A stretch of 64,000 bases of DNA. Source: Fodinicola acaciae (GTDB lineage Bacteria > Actinomycetota > Actinomycetes > Mycobacteriales > HKI-0501). Location: NCBI RefSeq assembly GCF_010993745.1, contig NZ_WOTN01000002.1:1612001-1676000 (forward strand). The letters are read 5' to 3'. The position numbers were made by a program, and so were the translations under genes. The notes under the pieces were generated by a model. The model searched no databases, was not told the origin of the DNA, and saw only the letters and a program-made list of their open reading frames with translations. Shown here piece by piece: positions 57,562 through 64,000 of this stretch (positions are counted from its first letter, which is position 1; each line of letters opens with the position of its first letter).

Positions 57562-58486
57562 CGCGCCGCCAGGCGGTCGGACTCTGGCCGTGCCTGCGTT
57601 TGAAGGCCGCGCTGAAGGCAAAAGCGTTCTGATAGCCGACCTGACCGGCGACCGCGGCGATCGTGTCGTCGGTGTCACGCAACAGATCCGCGGCCAGGGT
57701 CAGCCGCCAGCCGGTGAGATAGCTCATCGGCGGCTCGCCGACCAGACCGGCGAACCGCGCGGAAAACGCGGCGCGCGACATGCCGACCTCGCCGGCCAGC
57801 GCCGCCGTCGTCCAGCCGCGTCGCGGATCGGCGTGCAGGATCGTCAGCGCCTCGCCGATGGCCGGATCGGTGGCCGCGGTCAGCCACGCCGGCAGCCGCG
57901 ATCCGTTGGCGCTCCACCACCGCAGCGCGACGACGAGTACGAGGTCGAGCAGCCGGCTGAGCACCGCGTCCTGTCCCGGCTCGTCGCGCTCCGCCTCGGT
58001 GGAGAGCAGCTCGAGCGGTCCGCGCGTACGCGGTCCGGCCGGCACCACCGTCACCGTCGGCAACATGTCCAGGAGCCGGTCACCGACGCTGCCGTGCAGG
58101 TCATAGATGCCGTGCAGCATCACGATCGCGCCGGGACAGCGGTCACCGTACGTGCGCGACGAGATCTTCCTGGCTCGCGCCGTGGCGACCGCCTCCGGGC
58201 CGCCGACGATGTGCTTGACTCCCTGCCGGATGACCACCTGGTCCGGCGTGGTCGGATCGTCGGCGATCGTGTACGCGCCACCTTTGACCAGCGCGATGTC
58301 ACCGGTCTGCAGCGTGACGCCGCCGGCATTGCGCGGCGACACCGACACGCCTCCGGCCAATGCCGCGACCACCGACAGCGGTTGGCGGTCGGCGAGCGTG
58401 ATCGACCACGGTGGCTGCTGGATGAACTGCCGTACGACCGCGTTCTTCGCTCGCGCGCGGTGCAGCAGATCGCTCAGGACGTCCAC
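57554..58486 (-). CDS. AraC-family regulator with cupin sensor
   Basis: 310 residues from a GTG at 58486. N-terminal cupin_6 domain (SDLLHRARAKNAVVRQFIQQPPWSITLADRQPLSVVAALAGG ... GDIALVKGGAYTIAD) and C-terminal double helix-turn-helix (AALAGEVGMSRAAFSARFAGLVGEPPMSYLTGWRLTLAADLLRDTDDTIAAVAGQVGYQNAFAFSAAFKRRHGQSPTAWR). Divergent from the NmrA-like gene, which it most probably controls; this regulator-NmrA pairing is common in actinobacteria. Confidence 0.93.
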   Translation of the reverse strand: MDVLSDLLHRARAKNAVVRQFIQQPPWSITLADRQPLSVVAALAGGVSVSPRNAGGVTLQTGDIALVKGGAYTIADDPTTPDQVVIRQGVKHIVGGPEAVATARARKISSRTYGDRCPGAIVMLHGIYDLHGSVGDRLLDMLPTVTVVPAGPRTRGPLELLSTEAERDEPGQDAVLSRLLDLVLVVALRWWSANGSRLPAWLTAATDPAIGEALTILHADPRRGWTTAALAGEVGMSRAAFSARFAGLVGEPPMSYLTGWRLTLAADLLRDTDDTIAAVAGQVGYQNAFAFSAAFKRRHGQSPTAWRRVR

Positions 58487-58567
58487 GCCCCGACCGTAGA
58501 CGATCACGAAGGAATCGTGGACAGACAACCATTCATCGTCCGCCGCGGAGACGCTTTGCTGGCAGAC

Positions 58568-59389
58568 ATGGACGACATCCTTCTCATCGGCGGCACCGGC
58601 ACGACCGGCCGTCGCGTCGCGCAACGGCTTCAGCACGTACGTGTCGCCTCCAGGACACGCGGCGACGTACGTTTCGATTTCGACGATCCGTCGACCTGGC
58701 CGGCCACCTTTGCCGGCATCGCCGCCGCTTACATCGTGTTTCCGGACATGCGCACCGCCGCGGCGGCACCGCGGCTCGTGAAGACCGCCGTGTCGGCCGG
58801 CGTACGGCGGCTGGTCATGCTGTCGGCGCCCGGCGTCGACGGCAACCCCGGTCATCCGCTCTGGCCAGCGGAGCAGGCGGTGCGCGGCTCGGGTCTGGAG
58901 TGGACGCTCGTACGGCCCAACTGGTTCGCACAGAACTTCAGCGAGACCTTCTGGCGGTCGGGGATCGTCGATGGCACGCTGGCGCTGCCGACCGGCGATG
59001 GAGCGACGGCGTTCATCGACGCCGAGGACATCGCCGACGTGGTCGCCGCCGCGCTCACCGACGATGGCCACGACGGCGAGGCGTACGTGCTGACCGGGTC
59101 GCGCGCGATCACCTTCGGCGAGGCCGTCGAGATCATCGGCCAGGCGATTGGCCGCACCGTCCGCAATCTCGACGTCGGTCCGGACGAGTTCATCGAGGCG
59201 CAGGTCGCCAACGGCCTGCCCGCAGATGCCGCCAAGCAGCTGGCGAGGCTCTACACCTCGATCCGCGACGGCCGTGCGACGGCGATTTTCGATGGCGTAC
59301 AACGTGCGCTCGGCCGGCCGCCGCGCTCCTTCGAGGATTACGTCCGCGCCGCGGCAGCCGCCGGGGCCTGGAACGTGGCCGCCGGCTGA
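58568..59389 (+). CDS. NmrA/NAD(P)-binding atypical SDR protein
   Basis: 273 residues. Rossmann start ILLIGGTGTTGRRVAQRL, then VMLSAPGVDGNPGHPLWPAEQAVRGSGLEWTLVRPNWFAQNFSETFW, typical of NmrA-like atypical SDRs that lack the classic Tyr-x-x-x-Lys. C-terminal helices cover the substrate site. Could be a redox sensor or a quinone/enone reductase. ATG at 58568. Confidence 0.9.
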   Translation: MDDILLIGGTGTTGRRVAQRLQHVRVASRTRGDVRFDFDDPSTWPATFAGIAAAYIVFPDMRTAAAAPRLVKTAVSAGVRRLVMLSAPGVDGNPGHPLWPAEQAVRGSGLEWTLVRPNWFAQNFSETFWRSGIVDGTLALPTGDGATAFIDAEDIADVVAAALTDDGHDGEAYVLTGSRAITFGEAVEIIGQAIGRTVRNLDVGPDEFIEAQVANGLPADAAKQLARLYTSIRDGRATAIFDGVQRALGRPPRSFEDYVRAAAAAGAWNVAAG

Positions 59390-59407
59390 TCTTCTACGCT
59401 GGGCCGG

Positions 59408-60073
59408 GTGCGCCTGGTGATTGCTCGCTGTTCCGTGGATTACGTCGGCCGGCTGACGGCTCACCTGCCGATGGCCGAGCGGCTGTTGATGGTGAAGGCC
59501 GACGGCTCGGTGCTGGTGCATTCGGACGGCGGCTCGTACAAGCCGCTGAACTGGATGTCACCGCCGTGCCGGCTGGAGGAGGACACCGGGGCCGGTGTCT
59601 GGCGGGTGATCAACAAGGCCGACGAGAAGCTGATCATCACGCTCGACGAGGTGCTGCACGAGTGGCACTACGACCTCGGCGTCGATCCGGGCCTACAGAA
59701 GGACGGCGTCGAGGCGCACCTGCAGGAGCTGCTGGCCGAGCACGTCGAGGTGTTCGGCACCGGCTGGCGGCTGGTGCGCCGGGAGTATCCGACCGCGATC
59801 GGGCCGGTCGACCTGATGTGCCGCGACGCCGACGGCGTACACGTGGCGGTCGAGGTGAAGCGACGCGGCGAGATCGACGGTGTCGAGCAACTGACGCGCT
59901 ATCTGGAGCTGCTCAACCGCGACACGCTGCTGGCGCCGGTACGCGGAGTTTTCGCCGCGCAGCTCATCAAGCCGCAGGCTCGTACGCTGGCCGAGGACCG
60001 CGGGATCGACTGCCTGACCGTCGACTACGACGCGCTCCGCGGCGCCGACGACCCGTCCGCTCGCCTGTTCTGA
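59408..60073 (+). CDS. nucS: Mismatch-specific endonuclease NucS/EndoMS
   Basis: 221 residues from a GTG at 59408. N-terminal beta-rich DNA-binding half ([50 protein letters not shown]) and C-terminal RecB-like nuclease ([38 protein letters not shown]) with the D-x(n)-EVK catalytic set. NucS replaces MutS-MutL mismatch repair in most actinobacteria and is a good taxonomic pointer. Confidence 0.96.
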   Translation: MRLVIARCSVDYVGRLTAHLPMAERLLMVKADGSVLVHSDGGSYKPLNWMSPPCRLEEDTGAGVWRVINKADEKLIITLDEVLHEWHYDLGVDPGLQKDGVEAHLQELLAEHVEVFGTGWRLVRREYPTAIGPVDLMCRDADGVHVAVEVKRRGEIDGVEQLTRYLELLNRDTLLAPVRGVFAAQLIKPQARTLAEDRGIDCLTVDYDALRGADDPSARLF

Positions 60074-60083
60074 GGCTTGTGGT

Positions 60084-60129
60084 CGCATGGCCCCATGCGT
60101 GCGCTGGATGCACGCATGGGGGCCATGCG
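60084..60129. repeat. Long-arm hairpin family B, copy 3 (after nucS)
   Basis: Arms CGCATGGCCCCATGCGTGC (60084-60102) and its complement with one extra base (60110-60129), loop GCTGGAT. It starts 11 bases beyond the nucS stop. Same family as 28962-29016 and 46931-46979. Confidence 0.8.
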
Positions 60130-60207
60130 GTCGTACGTGGGGAATGCCACCCGCACAGCCGCCGGGGTCGTGACAGACTCACCAACAGTCCGTAACTGCT
60201 GGGAGGG

Positions 60208-61986
60208 ATGATGGCGCGAGAGTTCTCGACGGTCGGGGTGGTCGGCCTGGGCACGATGGGGGCCGGCATCGCCGAGGTGTTCGCGCGGGCCGGCCTGTCG
60301 GTGATCGGGGTCGAGGCCGACCAGGACGCCAAGGAGCACGGCCGCGAGATCCTCACCGCCTCGACCCAGCGCGCGGTCGACCGCGGCAAGCTGGAGGTCG
60401 CCGACCAGCAGGCGCTGCTCGGCCGCGTGTCGTACTCGACCAGCCTCTCCGACCTGGCCGACGTCGACCTGGTGGTCGAGGCGGTGCCCGAGCACCTGGA
60501 GCTCAAGCAGCAGATCTTCGCGCAGCTGGACAAGGTCTGCAACGACGACGTGATCCTGGCGACCAACACTTCTTCGTTGTCGGTCACCGAGATCTCGGTC
60601 GCCACCGGGCGGCCGAGCCGGGTCATCGGCATGCATTTCTTCAACCCCGCGCCGGTGATGAAGCTGATCGAGGTCGTACGCACCGTGGTCACCGACCAGC
60701 AGGTGGTCGACGACATCGAGAGTTTGGCGCGTACGCTCGGAAAAGTCGACGTGACGATCGGCGACAAGGCCGGTTTCATCGCCAACGCGCTGCTGTTCGG
60801 TTATCTCAACCACGCGGTCAGCTTCTACGAGTCCAAGTACGCCTCGCGCGAGGACATCGACGCGGCGATGAAGCTGGGCTGCGGCCTGCCGATGGGGCCG
60901 CTCGCGCTGATGGACCTGATCGGCGTCGACACGGCGTACGAAATCCTTGACACGATGTACAAACAGGGTCGTGACCGGTTGCACGCGCCGTCGCCGCTGA
61001 TCAAGCAGATGGTCACCGCCGGCCTGCTCGGCCGCAAGTCCGGCCGCGGTTTCTACACCTACGACAAGCCGGGCTCGCCGAAGGTCGTCGATGACCTGGA
61101 GACGCCGGACAACGGAAAAGCCAACGGCTCGGCCAAAAAGGTGGTTTCGGTCGGAGTCGTCGGCTCCGGCACGATGGCCTGCGGCATCGTCGAGGTCTTC
61201 GCGAAGGCCGGCTATGAGGTCACGTTTGTCACGCGTGCGGCGGAAAAGGTGGCCAAGGTCCGGTCCACTGTGGAGCGTTCGCTGGAAAAGGCCGTACAGC
61301 GCGGAAAACTCGACTCGGCAGACCGCGACGCGGCGCTGAAACGGCTGCACGGCTCGACCCGGCTGGACGATCTGTCCACTGTGGACCTGGTGGTCGAGGC
61401 GGTGGTCGAGGAGCTGGCCGTCAAGCAGGCACTTTTCGAGAACCTGGACGAAATCTGCAAGCCCGGCGCCGTACTCGCCACCACCACGTCGTCGTTGCCG
61501 GTGATCGAGTGCGCGCAGGCCACCAGCCGGCCGGCCGACGTGGTCGGCCTGCATTTCTTCAACCCCGCGCCGGTGATGAAGCTGGTCGAGGTGGTGCACA
61601 CCGTGTCGACGTCGCCGGAGACGCTGGCGACGGCGCGCACGGTCACCGAGCAGCTCGGCAAGCATCCGGTGGTCTGCCGCGACCGGTCCGGCTTCATCGT
61701 CAACGCGCTGCTTTTCCCGTATCTCAACGACGCGGTGAAAATGCTGGAGGCCAATTACGCCTCCGCCGACGACATCGACGCGGCCATGAAGGTCGGCTGC
61801 GGCTATCCGATGGGGCCGTTCGAGCTGCTGGACGTGGTCGGCCTGGACGTGTCGCTGGCCATCGAGCGCGAGCTCTACCTGGAGTTTCGCGAGCCCGGTT
61901 TCGCGCCGGCGCCGCTGCTGGAGCACCTGGTGACGGCCGGATATCTGGGTCGCAAGGCCGGTCGCGGTTTCCGCACCTACACGTGA
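60208..61986 (+). CDS. Tandem-duplicated 3-hydroxyacyl-CoA (hydroxybutyryl-CoA) dehydrogenase
   Basis: 592 residues made of two complete copies of the roughly 285-residue FadB2/Hbd-type enzyme. Copy 1: VGVVGLGTMGAGIAEVFARAG, NTSSLSVTEIS, MHFFNPAPVMKLIEVV, KAGFIANALLFGYLNHA. Copy 2 from about residue 310: VGVVGSGTMACGIVEVFAKAG, TTSSLPVIECA, LHFFNPAPVMKLVEVV, RSGFIVNALLFPYLNDA. The second GxGxxG motif carries Cys for Gly (GTMACG) and may bind NAD less well. The catalytic His in HFFNPAP is kept in both. A Lys/Gly/Ser-rich linker joins them. ATG at 60208 behind GGGAGGG. Confidence 0.93.
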   Translation: MMAREFSTVGVVGLGTMGAGIAEVFARAGLSVIGVEADQDAKEHGREILTASTQRAVDRGKLEVADQQALLGRVSYSTSLSDLADVDLVVEAVPEHLELKQQIFAQLDKVCNDDVILATNTSSLSVTEISVATGRPSRVIGMHFFNPAPVMKLIEVVRTVVTDQQVVDDIESLARTLGKVDVTIGDKAGFIANALLFGYLNHAVSFYESKYASREDIDAAMKLGCGLPMGPLALMDLIGVDTAYEILDTMYKQGRDRLHAPSPLIKQMVTAGLLGRKSGRGFYTYDKPGSPKVVDDLETPDNGKANGSAKKVVSVGVVGSGTMACGIVEVFAKAGYEVTFVTRAAEKVAKVRSTVERSLEKAVQRGKLDSADRDAALKRLHGSTRLDDLSTVDLVVEAVVEELAVKQALFENLDEICKPGAVLATTTSSLPVIECAQATSRPADVVGLHFFNPAPVMKLVEVVHTVSTSPETLATARTVTEQLGKHPVVCRDRSGFIVNALLFPYLNDAVKMLEANYASADDIDAAMKVGCGYPMGPFELLDVVGLDVSLAIERELYLEFREPGFAPAPLLEHLVTAGYLGRKAGRGFRTYT

Positions 61987-62600
61987 GTCTCGGCGGCATC
62001 CTGCGTGCCGCCGCCGACGGCGAGTTTCCGCCTGTCGACGGCAAAATCGAAGTGGTGCCGCCATATCGCACCGGCCTCGAGGCGGTCGTCGCGTTCACCG
62101 GTCACGCGGTTTTCGCGACGACGCTTGACGTCGAGGTCATCCGTGGCCTCGGCGCGGACGGTTATGGCGGCGCGTACGCGCCATCGGTGATGGCCGCTCT
62201 CGGTGGCGCCGGCGCGCGGCTTGACTGCCTGGACGCGATGTTGGTCGCGCGGGGGACCGGCGGTGGTGGGTTGGCCGTACGCGCCGATCTCGACGACCAT
62301 CCGCGCGTACGGTTGGCGCGGTCGCTGCGCGACGACGTCGCCGTCTATGGCTCGGGTGCCGGCTTTGTCACGCTCGGCCGCGGTGTCGGTGGTCTGCCTG
62401 AGCTGAGCGTCGAGGTGTCGGCTCCCGGTCGCGGTTTCGGTCGTAGGCTCATCCGCTCGGCGCTCGGTCTGGTGCCGGCTGGCGAGGTCGTGGTCGCCTG
62501 CGTGGCGCCTGGCAACGCCATCTCGACGCGTGCCTTCCTGGCCACCGGCTTCACGCCGATCGGCTCGGTGCAGCTGGTCCACCCTGGTGTCCGAATGTGA
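61983..62600 (+). CDS. GNAT-like acetyltransferase domain protein
   Basis: 205 residues from a GTG overlapping the dehydrogenase stop. The last 80 residues look like an acetyl-CoA-binding half (FVTLGRGVGGLPELSVEVSAPGRGFGRRLIRSALGLVPAGEVVVACVAPGNAISTRAFLATGFTPIGSVQLV), including R/Q-G-x-G/A-like GRGFGRRLI and an FLATGF end motif. The N-terminal 120 residues resemble no family I know. Coupled to the dehydrogenase gene, so possibly connected with acyl-CoA metabolism. Confidence 0.75.
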   Translation: MSLGGILRAAADGEFPPVDGKIEVVPPYRTGLEAVVAFTGHAVFATTLDVEVIRGLGADGYGGAYAPSVMAALGGAGARLDCLDAMLVARGTGGGGLAVRADLDDHPRVRLARSLRDDVAVYGSGAGFVTLGRGVGGLPELSVEVSAPGRGFGRRLIRSALGLVPAGEVVVACVAPGNAISTRAFLATGFTPIGSVQLVHPGVRM

Positions 62601-62641
62601 CCGCCGCCGGCATCCCCCAGCTCACCCACCCCCCGAGGTTC

Positions 62642-62668
62642 CAATCGGCTTCCGATTGCGTCGTCTGA
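62642..62668. repeat. Dispersed palindrome family A, copy 3
   Basis: CAATCGGCTTCCGATTGCGTCGTCTG between converging genes. It shares TTCCGATTGCGTCGTC with the copy at 11449-11479 and CCGATTGCGTCGTCTG with the copy at 381-470. The palindrome is reduced to AATCGG/CCGATT. Confidence 0.6.
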
Positions 62669-62676
62669 TGCCGGGG

Positions 62677-64000
62677 TTAGCGGCGGCCGTAGAGCATGCG
62701 GGCGAGCCGCAGCAGCTGGCGGTCGTCGGACGCGCGGCGGGTGAACGTCGTCGTACGCACCGGCGACGCGAAGCGCTGCCGCGTGATGGCCTTGGGCCGC
62801 GCGAACTCGCGCAGGCCGTCCGGTCCGTGGATGCGGCCGAAGCCGGAGTCGCCGACGCCACCGAACGGCAGCGACGGTACGCCGGCAAAGGTGATGACGC
62901 CGTTGACAGAGGTCATCCCGGACCGCATCCGCCGCGCCAGCTCCAGGCCGCGCGCGCGTGAGAAGACCGCGCCGCCGAGGCCGTACGAGGTGGTGTTGGC
63001 GCGCTTGAGCGCCTCGTCCATGTCCGGCACCTTGGCGATCGTCAGCGTCGGCCCGAAGGTCTCCTCGCGTACGGCCGCCGACTCCTCCGGCACGTCGACC
63101 AGCACGGTCGGCTGCACGTAGCGGTCGCCGACCGCGTCCAGGCCGCCGACCAGCGCGCGGCCGCCGTGCTCGATGGCGTCGGCGATGTGCCGGCGGATGA
63201 TGTTGAGCTGCGACGGCATGGTGATCGGACCGATCGGCTCGCCGTCGCCGGCCTTGAGGTCCTTGGCCAGTCCGACGACCTTGTCGACGAAGGTGTCGTA
63301 GACGCGCTCGTGTACGTACACCCGCTCGACCCCGACGCAGGTCTGGCCGGCGTTGCTCATGCCGCCCCAGACCGCCGCGTCGGCGGCCGCGTCCAGGTTG
63401 GCGTCCTCGTCGACCAACAGCGCGTCCTTGCCGCCGGCCTCGATGATGACCGGCGTCAGCGTCTCGGCGCAGGCCATCATCACCTTCTTGCCGGTCGCCG
63501 CGGAGCCGGTGAACGCGAGCTTGTCGACGCCGGAGCGGCAGAGTGCGGCACCGGTCGCGCCGAGGCCGGTGACCACCTGGAACAGCGGCAGGTCGCCGGC
63601 CACCTCGCGGAAGCTGTCGGCGAGCCACTGGCCGACGCCCGGCGTGTATTCGCTCGGCTTGAAGACCACCGCGTTGCCGGCGGCCAGCGCGTACACGATC
63701 GAGCCGGCCGGCGTGAACACCGGATAGTTCCACGGACCGATCACGCCGACCACGCCGAGCGGCTGGTATTCCAGCGTCGCGCTCTGGTTGATCATCAGCA
63801 TGCCGGACGACACGCGCCGCTGTCCGAGCGTCTTCTTCGCGTGCTTGCTGGCCCAGTCCAGGTGGTCGGCGGCCAGTACGATCTCGATCATCGCGTCGGC
63901 GTGCGGCTTGCCGTTTTCCTGGTGCATCAGCTCGGCCAGCTCGGCCGACCTGCGGATGAGTACGGACCGCCACGCGCGCAGCACGCGGCCGCGGTCGGCG
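62677..64000 (-). CDS. Aldehyde dehydrogenase (succinate-semialdehyde type), partial
   Basis: The 5' end lies beyond the window; about 440 residues are visible. ALDH motifs: VGVIGPWNYPVFTPAGSIVYALAAGNAVVFKPSEYTPG, LAFTGSAATGKKVM, catalytic Glu in VIIEAGGKDALLVDEDA (Ala in place of the usual Leu), catalytic Cys in SNAGQTCVGVERVYV, and EETFGPTLTIAKV ... PFGGVGDSGFGR. The C-terminal tail FARPKAITRQRF matches the actinobacterial succinate-semialdehyde dehydrogenase-like group. Converges on the GNAT-like gene. Confidence 0.93.
   Translation of the reverse strand, partial: ADRGRVLRAWRSVLIRRSAELAELMHQENGKPHADAMIEIVLAADHLDWASKHAKKTLGQRRVSSGMLMINQSATLEYQPLGVVGVIGPWNYPVFTPAGSIVYALAAGNAVVFKPSEYTPGVGQWLADSFREVAGDLPLFQVVTGLGATGAALCRSGVDKLAFTGSAATGKKVMMACAETLTPVIIEAGGKDALLVDEDANLDAAADAAVWGGMSNAGQTCVGVERVYVHERVYDTFVDKVVGLAKDLKAGDGEPIGPITMPSQLNIIRRHIADAIEHGGRALVGGLDAVGDRYVQPTVLVDVPEESAAVREETFGPTLTIAKVPDMDEALKRANTTSYGLGGAVFSRARGLELARRMRSGMTSVNGVITFAGVPSLPFGGVGDSGFGRIHGPDGLREFARPKAITRQRFASPVRTTTFTRRASDDRQLLRLARMLYGRR

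Overview
The window is a high-GC actinobacterial chromosome segment. The evidence is a NucS/EndoMS mismatch endonuclease, a Scr1-type XRE regulator paired with a DUF397 protein, a MetE-like/ligA/gatCAB neighbourhood, many GTG starts and frequent ATGA/GTGA start-stop overlaps. The genus cannot be fixed from sequence alone. A filamentous or soil actinomycete fits the secreted glucanases, the sugar ABC uptake genes and the many regulators. I see no rRNA, tRNA, CRISPR array, prophage or intact insertion sequence.

Layout. 1-11.3 kb: tail of a MetE-like gene, ligA, a membrane GGDEF-EAL protein, a dienelactone hydrolase, gatC-gatA-gatB (amidation of misacylated tRNAs), and a DnaQ-BRCT-TerD fusion. 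11.5-14.6 kb: leftward secreted or membrane proteins, namely a PQQ-type sugar dehydrogenase lipoprotein, a PI-PLC-like protein split by an inserted repeat module, and a PH-domain protein. 14.7-37.4 kb: a dispersed branched-chain amino acid and serine set, with ilvD, an attenuated ilvB-ilvN-ilvC operon, serA, leuB and ilvE. Within it lie an Lrp-aminotransferase pair, a polysaccharide deacetylase, and an accessory block (about 20.6-25.4 kb). That block holds an AbiEi/DUF559-like protein, a coiled-coil protein with a small partner, the Scr1/DUF397 pair and a degenerate orphan ATP-grasp maturase-like gene. Two tandem GH16 glucanases follow leuB.

37.4-43.5 kb: a collapsed vapBC remnant, a PepSY membrane operon behind a good DtxR/IdeR-type iron box, and a four-gene amino-sugar operon (SIS, ROK, nagA, class II aldolase). 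43.6-49.6 kb: an enoyl-CoA hydratase, a 900-bp repeat-built intergenic block, an RCK-gated potassium channel, a thioesterase, an AraC regulator and a DUF2252 protein. 49.6-57.6 kb: a catabolic locus with two divergent operons. SDR, benzoylformate-decarboxylase-like enzyme and IclR run leftward. A ribose-type ABC transporter, a P1-peptidase remnant and a C45 acyltransferase run rightward. 57.6-64 kb: AraC regulator, NmrA-like protein, nucS, a tandem-duplicated 3-hydroxyacyl-CoA dehydrogenase, a GNAT-like protein and a partial aldehyde dehydrogenase.

The least explained signal lies between genes. There are at least three families of dispersed intergenic elements: a roughly 240-bp element in two copies with conserved internal stem-loops, a hairpin with 19-24-bp arms in three copies, and a small GACGCAATCGGA-type palindrome in three copies. 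They lie preferentially at gene ends. Other useful regulatory reads are the ilvB leader peptide with its terminator, the iron box, and two related palindromes flanking the Scr1/ATP-grasp divergent junction.
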